A DNA stretch of 64,000 bases from Hymenobacter sp. 15J16-1T3B (GCF_020711235.1 NZ_JAJFAV010000003.1:372001-436000); one strand, 5' to 3'. Positions 43,164-51,823 are shown, counted from the first letter of the stretch. Program-made: numbers and translations. The notes: generated from the letters alone by a model not told the origin.

Positions 43164-44066
43164 ATGCCCGATACCCCGCCCATTTTGCGCCGGTTGCTGT
43201 TTGTGATGAACCCGATTTCGGGCGACATCGACAAGGCCAGCGTGCAACAACGCATTCAGACCGTGTGCGCCGAGCGCGGCCGCACCGCGCGCATCTACGA
43301 AACCAGCGGCGACGACGACCTCGCCAAACTCCGGCTCCACTTAGCGCAAGATACCCCGGACGCCGTGTTTGCCGCCGGCGGCGACGGCACCGTCAACTTG
43401 GTGGCCCAGGCCCTGAGCGGCACCGCGCTGCCCTTGGGCATCGTGCCGCTGGGCTCGGGCAACGGCCTATCCAAGGACCTGGGCATTCCGCAGGACGCCG
43501 AAGCGGCCCTGGAGCTAATCTGGCAGCACCAAGTGGTGCGCGTCGATACGCTGACGGTGGGCGGGCACTTCACCGCGCACCTGGCCGACCTGGGCTTCAA
43601 CGCCCTGATTGTGGAACGCTTTGCCGAGGGCGGCACCCGCGGGCCGGGCGCCTACGTGCGCATTGCCCTGCAGGAATACATGCGCTACCAGCCCTGTCTG
43701 TACCGCGTCGTCACCGATACTGAAACCTGGGAGGGCGAAGCTTTCATGCTGACGGTGGCCAACGCCCGCACGTTCGGCAGCAACGTGGTCATCAACCCCG
43801 CCAGCCGCATGGACGACGGCCGGTTCGAGGTCTGCGTCATCGAGCCGTTTCCGGCCACGGCCGCGCCCGGTATTCTGTACCAGCTTTACACCGACGGCTT
43901 CGACGAGTCGGCCTACACTCGGCGGCTGCAATGCCACCAGGCAAGCATCGAGGTGCCGGGCGAGGCGCAGGTGCGCGTGCAGGTCGACGGGGAGCCGCTG
44001 CACTTGCCCACGCCGGTAGCCGTCACGATCAATCCGCAGAACCTGCGGGTGCTGGTGCCGGCGTAG
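43164..44066 (+). CDS. Diacylglycerol/sphingosine kinase-family protein, 300 aa
   Basis: Lipid kinase of the DAGK catalytic family (YegS/DgkB type). The N-terminal nucleotide-binding domain has FVMNPISGDIDKASVQQRIQ, FAAGGDGTVNLVAQAL (GGDGT, ATP-binding) and GIVPLGSGNGLSKDLGIP (GSGN). The C-terminal beta-sandwich includes NARTFGSNVVINPASRMDDG. Start at ATG 43164; the upstream frame has no homology. Cytosolic, acting at the inner membrane. Its 3' end overlaps the 3' end of the convergent metallophosphoesterase gene by 38 bases. Confidence 0.93.
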   Translation: MPDTPPILRRLLFVMNPISGDIDKASVQQRIQTVCAERGRTARIYETSGDDDLAKLRLHLAQDTPDAVFAAGGDGTVNLVAQALSGTALPLGIVPLGSGNGLSKDLGIPQDAEAALELIWQHQVVRVDTLTVGGHFTAHLADLGFNALIVERFAEGGTRGPGAYVRIALQEYMRYQPCLYRVVTDTETWEGEAFMLTVANARTFGSNVVINPASRMDDGRFEVCVIEPFPATAAPGILYQLYTDGFDESAYTRRLQCHQASIEVPGEAQVRVQVDGEPLHLPTPVAVTINPQNLRVLVPA

Positions 44067-45267
44067 CGGCGGGCACGGCCGCCAGCGGCCAGCGAAACGA
44101 AACCGGCGTCGGCGTGCCTTGCGCGTCGGCCGGCTCCCAGGTGTGCAGCCAGAGTTGCCCGTCGGCGTAGTAATCGAGGCTGAAAAAGCCCTTGTGCTCG
44201 TGCGTGAATGTGGCTTTGCCGCCGGCGGCCACGTAGGCCGTCTTGCTGCCCGAGCCGCTGACGAGGTAGTGCACGCCGCGGCGCAGGAAATACTGCAGGT
44301 TGTGGTCGTGGCCAGCGGCGTACACTGTGCCCGGAAACTCGCGCAGCACCTGCAGCAGGCGGCGGCGCATGCGGCGGTAGCGGGGGTGGGCCATGTCTTC
44401 GGCGGCCCCGAGCAGGCGGCGGTATGCCGGAAACAACGACCCGAGCACCGGAAGGGGCAGGTAAGCTCGCTTGTGGGCCGCCGTGAGCGGAAACACGTGC
44501 TGCTTGACGGTGAATTTGCCGCCGTGCATGGCGTTGGAGTACAGCGGGTGGTGGCCGGCTACCAGCACCTGCTGGCCGGGGTACTGCCCGAGCAACTGCC
44601 GCAACTGCGCGAAGGGCTGGCGGGCGTCGTCGGCGCTGCAGCCGTGGGCGCGGCCCAGCGGGCGGGGGCCGCGCTGCACCCACCACTGGGTGTTGAGCAC
44701 CAGCAAGACCAAGCCTTCGGCCAAGGGCAGCGCTACCGGGCCGGGGCATCCGTTTTCGGGCAGGTACAGGGCCCCGGGCAGGTGCTGGCGCACGTAGGCT
44801 TCCTGGGCTTGCAGGTAGGCGTAGCCGTCGGGCCGGCCCTTGTTCCAGTCGTGGTTGCCGCTCAGGTAAATGACTTGGCCCGCAAACTCCCGCAACAGAT
44901 TCAGCTGCACGTCGAGGCGGCGCTCGGCCTGCTGCCGCAGCGGATGGCCCACCGGCGGCAAGCCCACGGGGTACACGTTGTCGCCGAGCAGGACCACGGT
45001 GCCCTTGGCGCCGGCTTCCTGCAGCCAGCGGCGCAGCAGATTCAGCACCGGGTCGTGGCCGTCGGTGGCCACGGCGCCCAGGTCGCCGACGAGGCAGACG
45101 CGGTGCCGGGGGGCCTCGGTCGGGGGCGCGAGGGTGGGCCAATGACGGGCGGCCGCCGCCACAAACGGGCGGCGGCGGTGGCGCCGCTCCAGGGCAAAGC
45201 GGTAGAGCAGCCAGCAAACAAGCGAAACGGCGGCCGCGGCAAGCAGCCAGAACAGGAGGTGGGTCAC
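44029..45267 (-). CDS. Membrane-anchored metallophosphoesterase, 412 aa
   Basis: Calcineurin-like phosphoesterase with one N-terminal membrane anchor (LLFWLLAAAAVSLVCWLLYR). All five metal motifs are visible: VGDLGAVATDGHD (D of GD), VVLLGDNVYPVG, YLSGNHDWNKG, VAGHHPLYSNA and YAAGHDHNLQYF. The usual first motif is DxH; here it is GDLGA, so the first-metal His may be missing or displaced. Start at GTG 45267. It contains no barrel domain, unlike the large fused homologues related to 54344-57695. Substrate unknown. Confidence 0.88.
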   Translation of the reverse strand: MTHLLFWLLAAAAVSLVCWLLYRFALERRHRRRPFVAAAARHWPTLAPPTEAPRHRVCLVGDLGAVATDGHDPVLNLLRRWLQEAGAKGTVVLLGDNVYPVGLPPVGHPLRQQAERRLDVQLNLLREFAGQVIYLSGNHDWNKGRPDGYAYLQAQEAYVRQHLPGALYLPENGCPGPVALPLAEGLVLLVLNTQWWVQRGPRPLGRAHGCSADDARQPFAQLRQLLGQYPGQQVLVAGHHPLYSNAMHGGKFTVKQHVFPLTAAHKRAYLPLPVLGSLFPAYRRLLGAAEDMAHPRYRRMRRRLLQVLREFPGTVYAAGHDHNLQYFLRRGVHYLVSGSGSKTAYVAAGGKATFTHEHKGFFSLDYYADGQLWLHTWEPADAQGTPTPVSFRWPLAAVPAATPAPAPAGSAD

Positions 45268-45368
45268 AAGCTACCTGTACGGGCGGCGGGCGGCGGCGAT
45301 AACGCCGGGGCGGCCGAAGCCGGCGCCGGGCCGAGCAACAGCGGAGCGAGGCCGTAGCTGTAACGCGG

Positions 45369-46001
45369 CTAAAAGTTAGGCGGCGTAAGATTTTTGAAGT
45401 GGCCGTTCTGACGCACCCGCTCCTTGAGCCGCTCGGTTTCCAGCACCACGGGCAGAATGTGGGCCAAGTGGTGCAGCACATATTGCTGCCGCTCGGCCTC
45501 GGTGGGCAACTTCAGCAGCTCGTACTCCTGCTCGGTCGAAAAGCCCAGGTGATGCGCAATGTCGAACGTGCGGTAGTCGGGGGCCAGCTCGATGAACAGT
45601 TTCTGCAGGCCCAGCGCGCCGTAGAGCTGCTCCACTTGCTGGCTGATGCGCGCCTTGAGGCCGGGGTCTTCCAGGGAGTTGTCGGGTAGGTCTTCCACCT
45701 GACCGGCCGCGTACAGCTTGGTGGGCAATTCGCGCAGCATGTCCACGACGCGGAAGCGGCCAATGGCCTGCGTCCGGATGTCGGATTCGCCGCCGGGGTA
45801 GCTACGCTCCACTTTGAGCAGGCGCATTTCGGTGCCGATGGGCTGCACCTGTTCGTCGAGGAAGGGCGGAATGCCGAAGGTCTGGCCCGAGTCCAGGCAG
45901 TCGGCCACGAGCTGGCGGTAGCGCGGCTCGAAGATGTGCAGGTTGAGCTTCTCGCCGGGAAAGACGACGAGGTTGAGCGGAAACAGCGGAAGAAGGCGCA
46001 T
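45369..46001 (-). CDS. LON-substrate-binding-domain protein, 210 aa
   Basis: Stand-alone Lon N-terminal (PUA-like) domain protein. The start at ATG 46001 yields MRLLPLFPLNLVVFPGEKLN, the family hallmark (P-L-F-P-L-N-x-V-x-F-P-G), followed by HIFEPRYRQLVADCL. The C-terminal part is helical (LPTEAERQQYVLHHLAHILP). The Lon ATPase and protease domains are absent, so it cannot cleave proteins itself; it may bind substrates or partners. Cytosolic. The neighbouring genes do not suggest a specific pathway. Confidence 0.9.
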   Translation of the reverse strand: MRLLPLFPLNLVVFPGEKLNLHIFEPRYRQLVADCLDSGQTFGIPPFLDEQVQPIGTEMRLLKVERSYPGGESDIRTQAIGRFRVVDMLRELPTKLYAAGQVEDLPDNSLEDPGLKARISQQVEQLYGALGLQKLFIELAPDYRTFDIAHHLGFSTEQEYELLKLPTEAERQQYVLHHLAHILPVVLETERLKERVRQNGHFKNLTPPNF

Positions 46002-46135
46002 AGGGCTGGAAAAGGCACGGCCCGCCAAGACGAACTAGCCGCTCGGCCGCGGGGCACCGGCCGGTGCCCCGCGGCGCAGAGACGCCCGTGCAGTCAGGCA
46101 AAATAGAACTTTTGCTGCGCCCACACTAGACTTAT

Positions 46136-46163
46136 ACCGGGCTTAGCAAGCCGGTAACTCTTT
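46136..46163. terminator. Small hairpin upstream of the Lon-N gene, downstream of gpmA
   Basis: Stem TACCGG-CTT / AAG-CCGGTA (one bulged G) around about 46136-46158, followed by CTCTTTTT on the plus strand. It lies 16 bases past the stop codon of the minus-strand gpmA gene, so it may be a 3' end of that gene. Confidence 0.45.
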
Positions 46164-46178
46164 TTATGCGCTGGACAC

Positions 46179-46784
46179 CTACAAATCCGTCATGGAGCCG
46201 ATGGCCAGCTCCCGGGTCAGCTCGTAGACGCGGATGCCGCCGGTCGGAATTTCCAGGGCCTCAACCTGGGCCACGGTCAGGCCTTCCAGCTGCATGCGCA
46301 GGGCCCGCAGCGTGTTGCCGTGCGACACCACCAGCAGGCTTTGCCCCGCCCGTAGCGCCGGGGCCAGCACTTCGTTGTAATAGGCCACCACCCGGTCAAG
46401 GGTGTGGTGCAGGGTTTCGCCTTCGGGCGGGGCGTCCTCGTAGCCGCGGCGCCAGCGCGTGACCTGCTCCAGCCCGTAGCGGGCAATGGTTTCCGCCTTG
46501 TTAAGGCCCTGCAGCGCGCCGTACATCCGCTCGCGCAGGGCATCGGCGGCATACACGGGAATGTTGTCCTCGTGCAGCTCGCTCAGGATGAGCTCCATGG
46601 TGCGGCGCGAGCGGACTAAGGTGGAGCAGTAAGCCGCGTCGAAGTGGAAGTTGTGCAGGCGCTGGCCGGCTTCGCGGGCTTCGGCCTCGCCCTGGGGCGT
46701 GAGGGGTACATCGAGCCAGCCGGTGAACACGCCCGCCAGGTTGGCTTCCGATTGGCCGTGGCGGACCAGAACAAGTTGTGCCAT
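46179..46784 (-). CDS. gpmA: 2,3-bisphosphoglycerate-dependent phosphoglycerate mutase, 201 aa
   Basis: Glycolytic enzyme that moves phosphate between positions 2 and 3 of phosphoglycerate. The phosphohistidine motif is VLVRHGQSEANLAGVFTGWL (RHGxSEAN), followed by YCSTLVRSRRTMELILSEL, which carries the arginine clamp, ALRERMYGALQGLNKAE, and the second catalytic His in LLVVSHGNTLRALRMQL. The protein is slightly shorter than the E. coli form (250), as in the short dPGM group. Start at ATG 46784. Confidence 0.95.
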   Translation of the reverse strand: MAQLVLVRHGQSEANLAGVFTGWLDVPLTPQGEAEAREAGQRLHNFHFDAAYCSTLVRSRRTMELILSELHEDNIPVYAADALRERMYGALQGLNKAETIARYGLEQVTRWRRGYEDAPPEGETLHHTLDRVVAYYNEVLAPALRAGQSLLVVSHGNTLRALRMQLEGLTVAQVEALEIPTGGIRVYELTRELAIGSMTDL

Positions 46785-47085
46785 GAGCAGAGGACCCGGA
46801 GGGAAACAGTGGAGCTGCAAGCACGCCGCCCCGCGTGGAGGTTGGGTGAAGGGCTAACTTCCGCTACTTAATTCGGAGTGGCAAGGAAAGTTTGGAACGG
46901 CCGTCGCGGCCCAGAAGCCGGCGGAGCGGCGGCCGGGAAGGAGCGGCCCGCGGGCCGCCCGGCAAAAAAAGCGGGTTCGACCGGCCATTCCGCCCGCACC
47001 AGGCGTGATTCGGCGGCGGGGAGTCGTAATTTCGCCCCCGGCGGCCCGCCCCAGGGCTGCCGGTGTGCCCCAATTATTCCTGCGC

Positions 47086-47832
47086 ATGGCAGAGTTTGCG
47101 AGCCAGCTGCGGCTGGCGCGGCGCGTGGCGCTGCAAGTGTTGGCTTCCCTGTTTCTGGTGACCGTGGCCTGGGTGCTGGTGTACCGCTGGGTGTCGCCGC
47201 CGGCGACTTGGCTGATGCTGGAGCGCCGCAGCCGCCGCCCAGAGGCCAACTACGGCGGCCTGCTGCCCGAAGACGCCTCGCGCAAGATTCACTACCGCTT
47301 CGTGACGCTCGACGAGGTGTCGCCGCAGCTGCCGCTGGCGCTGGTGGCGGCCGAGGACCAGCGCTTTCTCATGCACCACGGCTTCGATACCGACGCCATC
47401 ATCAAGGCGGCCAAGCACAACTTCGGCGAGAAAAACGGCGGCATCCGCGGGGGCAGCACCATCTCGCAGCAAGTGGCCAAAAACGTATTTCTGTGGCAGG
47501 GCCGCAGCTACGTCCGCAAGGCCGCCGAGGCCTACTTCACCGTGCTCATCGAGCTGCTGTGGGGCAAGGAGCGCATCCTGGAAGTGTACCTGAACATTGC
47601 CGAAATGGGTGACTGCGTGTTCGGGGCCGAAGCCGCCGCGCAAAAGCACTTTGGCCGCTCGGCCAAGCGCCTCACGCCCAGCCAGGCCGCGCTGCTGGCG
47701 GCTGTGCTGCCCAATCCGCTGAAGTTTCAGGCCGGCCACCCGGGCCCGCAGGCCCGCACCAAGCAGCAGCGGGTGCTGCGCAACATGCGCCGGCTCGGCG
47801 GCACCAAGTTTATCGGCGAAATTCTCGACTAA
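47086..47832 (+). CDS. mtgA: Monofunctional peptidoglycan transglycosylase MtgA, 248 aa
   Basis: Polymerises lipid II into glycan strands without a transpeptidase domain. One N-terminal membrane anchor (VALQVLASLFLVTVAWVLVY), then GT51 motifs: VAAEDQRFLMHHGFD (catalytic Glu), GGSTISQQVAKNVFLW and RKAAEAYFTVLIELLWGKERILE in outline, where the segment ILEVYLNIAEMG is characteristic. Start at ATG 47086; the upstream GC-rich frame is not conserved. The lipoprotein gene follows after 3 bases, so the two form an operon. Confidence 0.95.
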   Translation: MAEFASQLRLARRVALQVLASLFLVTVAWVLVYRWVSPPATWLMLERRSRRPEANYGGLLPEDASRKIHYRFVTLDEVSPQLPLALVAAEDQRFLMHHGFDTDAIIKAAKHNFGEKNGGIRGGSTISQQVAKNVFLWQGRSYVRKAAEAYFTVLIELLWGKERILEVYLNIAEMGDCVFGAEAAAQKHFGRSAKRLTPSQAALLAAVLPNPLKFQAGHPGPQARTKQQRVLRNMRRLGGTKFIGEILD

Positions 47833-47835
47833 GCC

Positions 47836-48309
47836 ATGCGTCCACAGCTCTACTTCCTGGCGTTGGCCGTCTGCGGACTCGCCGCCTGCTCCGATGGTGC
47901 CCAGCCGCAAGCTGAAACTGCCGCACCTGCCGCGTTTGCCGCGGCCGATGCGCAACAGATTCGGCAGGTGCTGAGCACGCAGGCCGCCGCCTGGAACCGC
48001 GGCGACCTAGCCGGGTACATGCAGGGCTACTGGCAGAGCGACTCGCTGCTGTTCATCGGCAAAAACGGCCCGCAACACGGCTGGCAGCGCACCCTCGACA
48101 ACTACCGCCGCAGCTACCCCGGTGCCGCCGCCATGGGCCAGCTCGACTTCAGCCAGCTGCGCATCAGCCCGATCGCGGCCGACGCGGCGCACGTGGTCGG
48201 CCACTGGCACTTGGCCCGCCCGCAGAAGGGCGACCTGCAGGGCTGGTTCACCCTGCTCTTTCGCAAACTCGACGGCAAGTGGGTGATTGTGGCGGACCAC
48301 TCCAGCTAG
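47836..48309 (+). CDS. SnoaL-like (DUF4440-type) lipoprotein, 157 aa
   Basis: Lipoprotein signal (AVCGLAACSDGAQ, lipobox L-A-A-C). The mature domain has the nuclear-transport-factor-2 fold pattern: AQQIRQVLSTQAAAWNRGDL, then GYWQSDSLLFIGKNGPQHGW and a C-terminal beta-sheet VVGHWHLARPQKGDLQGWFT to KWVIVADHSS. This matches DUF4440/SnoaL-like proteins, whose cavity often binds small ligands. No catalytic residues can be assigned. It starts 3 bases after the mtgA stop, so is cotranscribed, which suggests an envelope role. Confidence 0.85.
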   Translation: MRPQLYFLALAVCGLAACSDGAQPQAETAAPAAFAAADAQQIRQVLSTQAAAWNRGDLAGYMQGYWQSDSLLFIGKNGPQHGWQRTLDNYRRSYPGAAAMGQLDFSQLRISPIAADAAHVVGHWHLARPQKGDLQGWFTLLFRKLDGKWVIVADHSS

Positions 48310-48450
48310 TGCCCGCTGGCTCTGCGCCGCGCGACGAACCCACGGTGGCCTGACGGGCGCGGGTGGCAGTAGCCCGGCCGCGCCGGGGCTGAGCGTGTCT
48401 TGGGCGGGCCGCCCCAAAATCTGAGGTGGCCGACCTGATATCTTCCGGCG

Positions 48451-49021
48451 ATGAATGAGTTTCTGGCGTACGTAGCGCAGTTTGGCAGCCTCAGCCCGCA
48501 GCAACAAAGCCTGCTGGCGCACCGGGCCACCAGCGTTGAGCTGCGAAAAGGGGAGAACTTTCTGGAGGCAGGGGTGGTGGCCCGGCGGGTTGGGTTTGTC
48601 CTGAACGGGATATTGCGGGTTTGCTACTGCACCGACCAGGGCGAGGAAATTACCCACTACTTTCTCGACGAACACCGCCTGCTTCTGGGACGTGCGCGGG
48701 CTTGAGACCAACGCCGCTTCGCCCTACCACGTGCAGGCCGTTACCGATTGCCGGCTTCTGGTGTTTTCCCACCACGACTGGCGAAACCTGGCGTCGGTCG
48801 TGCCGGGCTGGGACGCCATCGTGCACCGAATGGTGGAGCAGATGCTCAGCCAAAAGCTGGCGCGGGTCATGCCGATGCGGGCCCAGGATGCCACGGCCCG
48901 TTACCTGGCGTTTATGGAAACGTACCCGCAGCTGGCCAACCGCGTGCCGCTGACTTACCTGGCGTCGTACCTGGGCATTACTCAGTCCTCGCTCAGCCGC
49001 ATCCGCAAAAACGTCCGGTAG
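48451..49021 (+). pseudogene. Crp/Fnr-family regulator gene with a frameshift
   Basis: The first frame (48451-48705) encodes the start of a cAMP-receptor-like domain: ELRKGENFLEAGVVARRVGF, then GILRVCYCTDQGEEITHYFL. It ends after DEHRLLLGRARA. A second frame (from about 48680 to 49021) continues with CFWDVRGLETNAASPYHVQ, then the regulator core VTDCRLLVFSHHDWRN and a winged-helix end (YLASYLGITQSSLSRIRKNV). Homologues read DEHR-F/C-W-D there, so one extra base in the run near 48676-48686 (or a two-base loss) explains the break. Restored, it would be about 190 residues, normal for this class. It might be a real inactivation or a sequencing error. It lies directly upstream of the SDR gene, which it may have controlled. 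Confidence 0.85.
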
Positions 49022-49139
49022 GCAGTTTTTGCCATTTGGCAAAAAAAACCTTCGTGCAGTGCCGGACTTTTGTGCTGCAACTATTTGCATCATCACCGGG
49101 CGGGCCGTTTTGCGCGAACCGCTGCAACAGACGTTAGGT

Positions 49140-49889
49140 ATGCACAAGCAACTTGTCGCCCTGGTCACCGGGGCAAACCAGGGCATCGGCCTGGAGCTGG
49201 CCAAGGCCCTGGCTGCGCACGACTACACGGTGCTCGTCGGGGCCCGCAACCTGGCCAAGGGCGAGGCCGCAGCCTGGAGCATCGGCGCCAATGCGCAGGC
49301 CCTGCAGCTCGACGTGACCGATCCGGCCTCCATCCGCGCCGCCGCGGCGCGGATTCGGGAGCAGTTCGGCCGTCTCGACTTGCTGGTGAACAACGCGGCC
49401 ATTTCCAACACGCAGGCGCCGGGTACGCCGTTCGAGGAAATCCTGCAAGCGGGCCGGCCCAGCGTGGCCCCGCTGGACGAAGTGCGCGCCGTGTTCGAAA
49501 CCAACGTATTCGGCGTCATTGCCGTCACGCAGGCGCTGCTGCCGCTGCTGCGCGAGGCGCCGGCGGCGCGCATCGTCAACGTCTCCAGCGGCGTCGGCTC
49601 GCTCACGCTGAACGCGGATCCGGCCTTCCCGTACCGCCAGGGGTTCAGCGTCGGGTATCCCGCCTCCAAGACGGCCCTGAACGCGGTGACGTTGGCCTTT
49701 GCCATCGAGCTGGAAGGCAGCGGCATCAAGGTCAATGCCGTGAGCCCCGGCTTCACGGCCACCGCCCTCAACAATTTCGCGGGTACCGAATCCGTCGAAC
49801 AAGGCGCGCAGGCCCCCATCCGGATGGCCCTGGACCAAGACGCTCCGACCGGCACGTTTTCGGGCCCGCAGGGGCCACTGCCGTGGTAG
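49140..49889 (+). CDS. SDR family oxidoreductase, 249 aa
   Basis: Short-chain dehydrogenase/reductase of the classical type. The cofactor motif is VALVTGANQGIGLELAKALA (TGxxxGIG), followed by LQLDVTDPAS, LLVNNAAISNTQ (NNAA), the catalytic Ser in IVNVSSGVGSL and YPASKTALNAV (YxxxK). INAVSPGFTATALNNFAG, here KVNAVSPGFTATALN, follows. The C-terminus (PTGTFSGPQGPLPW) matches the group of short SDRs that reduce small carbonyl compounds. Start at ATG 49140. The broken Crp/Fnr gene lies 118 bases upstream on the same strand, a common arrangement for a regulator and its target, an inference. Confidence 0.9.
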   Translation: MHKQLVALVTGANQGIGLELAKALAAHDYTVLVGARNLAKGEAAAWSIGANAQALQLDVTDPASIRAAAARIREQFGRLDLLVNNAAISNTQAPGTPFEEILQAGRPSVAPLDEVRAVFETNVFGVIAVTQALLPLLREAPAARIVNVSSGVGSLTLNADPAFPYRQGFSVGYPASKTALNAVTLAFAIELEGSGIKVNAVSPGFTATALNNFAGTESVEQGAQAPIRMALDQDAPTGTFSGPQGPLPW

Positions 49890-49918
49890 GCGCGGCGGGT
49901 TAAGACCTAGTAAAGCAG

Positions 49919-49964
49919 GCGCCCCGGCGGCAAGAACTTGTAGTCCTGCGCCGGGGCGCTTTTT
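49919..49964 (+). terminator. Terminator of the SDR gene
   Basis: 11-bp perfect stem (49919-49929 with 49949-49959, GCGCCCCGGCG / CGCCGGGGCGC), 19-base loop, five T. Confidence 0.9.
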
Positions 49965-49999
49965 CCGTTGCGCACGCCTAGAAAGCGGCCCGGGTGCTG

Positions 50000-51157
50000 T
50001 TATTTGCCAGCGGCCACGTCGCCCGGGTCTTCGGGCGTGGCTTCGTCCTTCTGCTTCTCGGCTTCGACGGCGGGCACGGCTTCCACGAACACCAAGCCGG
50101 TGGCGGCGGCGTGCTCAGCGGCGTGCACCGTGTCTTTTACGAGCAGCATTTCCACCTTGTCCTGGCGCAGCTCCTCGGCCACGCGCTGCACCATCACGGT
50201 GCGCTCGGGCAGGTTCACGTCGCGGATGTAGATGGCCAGCACCCGGCCGGGGTGGCGGCGCACCACTTCGCGGTAGATGTTGGCGTCTTCCTGGCCCGAG
50301 TCGCCGATGAGCACGAAGGGCAGCTTGGGGTAGGTGAGCAGCAGGTTGTCGATTTCCTTGAGTTTGTGGCCGTGGTGGGCGGAGGCGTCGCCCGAGCTTT
50401 TGCGCTTCAGGGCCATGTCGCGCAGCAGCAGCGGGCCGGGCGGAATGTCGTTGAGCGCCAGGAAGTCTTCGAGCAGGTCGTAGAGGTTCCAGGGCGAGCT
50501 GCTGACGTAGAAAAACGGGTTGTTGCGCTTGCCGTTGCGGCCCAGCTGCAGCTGCCGGTAGAACTCGGCTACGCCCTTGAAGGGCAGGCGCGAGCGGGCG
50601 TTTCGCAGCAGCACCGTGCGGGCCATGCGCAGCAAATCGGTGGCGGCGGTTTGAATGACCGTGTCGTCGAGGTCAGAGATGATGCCGTACTCCGCGTCGG
50701 CGGGGGGCACCAGCACGGGGGCGTGCACGCTGCGGGTGGCGGGCAACGGGGCGGGCGCGTGCACCAGCTCCACCTCCACCGGGTGCCAGAGGAAATCCAC
50801 CGCCGGGCTCAGCTGCCGGGGCTCGATGTTGAGGGTGAAGTAGCCTTCCTCGTCGGTTACCACGGGGTGCTCGGTGCCGTCGCCGGGGCGGATGACGAGC
50901 TGGGCGCCGGGCATTTCCTGCGAATCAAAGCGGCGGTACATGTTCAGCAGGTTGTGCCAGCGCGAATCGGAGGGGTCCGGCTCGCCGATGCCTTTGTCGG
51001 TGAGCACGCGGCCCTTCACGTAAAGGCGGTCGGGGGTGCCGTAGCTGCGGTAGGGCAACACCTGCACCTGGTGCAGCAGGCCCAGGCGGGTGCGGGCGCG
51101 GCGCAGCAGGTCGTCGGCGTTTTCGGCCAGGCCGCTGAGACGGTCGAAGAGGGACAT
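50000..51157 (-). CDS. App1-like phosphatase-domain protein (DUF2183), 385 aa
   Basis: Protein with a HAD-like phosphatidate phosphatase (App1) domain. The N-terminal third is a beta-domain (LYVKGRVLTDKG, VVTDEEGYFTLNIEP), and the C-terminal two thirds have the DxDxT motif IISDLDDTVIQTAATDLLRM, with FYVSSSPWNLYDLLEDFLAL and the late acidic motif VLIGDSGQEDANIYREV. Fungal App1 dephosphorylates phosphatidic acid; the bacterial substrate is unknown. Start at ATG 51157. Predicted cytosolic; no membrane segment. Confidence 0.9.
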   Translation of the reverse strand: MSLFDRLSGLAENADDLLRRARTRLGLLHQVQVLPYRSYGTPDRLYVKGRVLTDKGIGEPDPSDSRWHNLLNMYRRFDSQEMPGAQLVIRPGDGTEHPVVTDEEGYFTLNIEPRQLSPAVDFLWHPVEVELVHAPAPLPATRSVHAPVLVPPADAEYGIISDLDDTVIQTAATDLLRMARTVLLRNARSRLPFKGVAEFYRQLQLGRNGKRNNPFFYVSSSPWNLYDLLEDFLALNDIPPGPLLLRDMALKRKSSGDASAHHGHKLKEIDNLLLTYPKLPFVLIGDSGQEDANIYREVVRRHPGRVLAIYIRDVNLPERTVMVQRVAEELRQDKVEMLLVKDTVHAAEHAAATGLVFVEAVPAVEAEKQKDEATPEDPGDVAAGK

Positions 51158-51247
51158 ATGCGAAGATTGGAAGAGGGAAGGTGCGAAAGTACACAACGGG
51201 GCCAAGGCCGGAACCGTTGGGTAATTTCCCCGCCTTTCCCCGTTGCC

Positions 51248-51793
51248 ATGCTTCGACGCCTACTTTGTATTCCGGTGCTGCTGCTGGGCGCGTGCGCCCC
51301 ACGGCCCACCAGCACCCCCAGGGCCGCTCCGCCTGTGAGCCTGCAGATTCAGCCCTCCGCCGACACGGTATTCAACATCGTGTGGCTGCGCACGAGCCTG
51401 CGCAACCCGGGCCCCAGGCGCGTCTGGGTGGTGCAGCAGCCGGATTCCGTCAACCTGGTTTGCGCGGAGGGCGGGGCGTTTGTGCTGCTGGCCCTCTCGC
51501 CCGAGCGCGACTCCATGCAGTTTTGCGGGCCGTGCCAGGCCGCGGCCCCGGCAACGCGCAAACTGGTGCCTTTGGAACCTGGCGCGGAGCGCGTGACGTA
51601 TCTGCGCGTCGATTTCAACTACCTGTTTCCGCGGCGCGCCTTGGCGTCGGTGCAGCCCTGCGGCCGGTATTTCAACCGCACCGTGGGCGCCTACCAGTTG
51701 CGCGTGGCACCGGTGCAGGTGGCGCCCAGCCCGCGGGGCGGCCTGCTCGCAGTGCCCGCCAGCAACACCGTTACCATCCAGCGCAAACAATAA
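51248..51793 (+). CDS. Hypothetical lipoprotein, 181 aa
   Basis: The ATG at 51248 starts MLRRLLCIPVLLLGACAPRP (lipobox L-G-A-C). The remainder is beta-rich: FNIVWLRTSLRNPGPRRVWV, then VNLVCAEGGAFVLLAL and NYLFPRRALASVQPCGRYFN. Two late cysteines (VCAEGG and SMQFCGPCQ) may form a disulfide. Family unknown; could be an immunoglobulin-like domain. The same frame is open upstream to 49994, but that part is antisense to the App1-like gene, so it is excluded. Confidence 0.75.
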   Translation: MLRRLLCIPVLLLGACAPRPTSTPRAAPPVSLQIQPSADTVFNIVWLRTSLRNPGPRRVWVVQQPDSVNLVCAEGGAFVLLALSPERDSMQFCGPCQAAAPATRKLVPLEPGAERVTYLRVDFNYLFPRRALASVQPCGRYFNRTVGAYQLRVAPVQVAPSPRGGLLAVPASNTVTIQRKQ

Positions 51794-51823
51794 GGCCAGC
51801 CGCCCGGCGGGCAGCTGGCCTTA
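51791..51823. terminator. Terminator between the 51248 lipoprotein and the M48 lipoprotein
   Basis: 10-bp stem (51791-51800 with 51814-51823, TAAGGCCAGC / GCTGGCCTTA) that includes the TAA stop of the upstream gene; 13-base loop. Confidence 0.75.

Noticed and set aside
46960-47010. Possible tRNA-like GGTTCGA motif
   Set aside because: The motif is isolated. No acceptor, D or anticodon arm can be drawn, and no CCA-proximal stem is present.
50000-51247. Upstream extension of the 51248 lipoprotein frame to 49994
   Set aside because: The extension is antisense to the App1-like phosphatase gene. The internal ATG at 51248 gives a proper lipoprotein signal.
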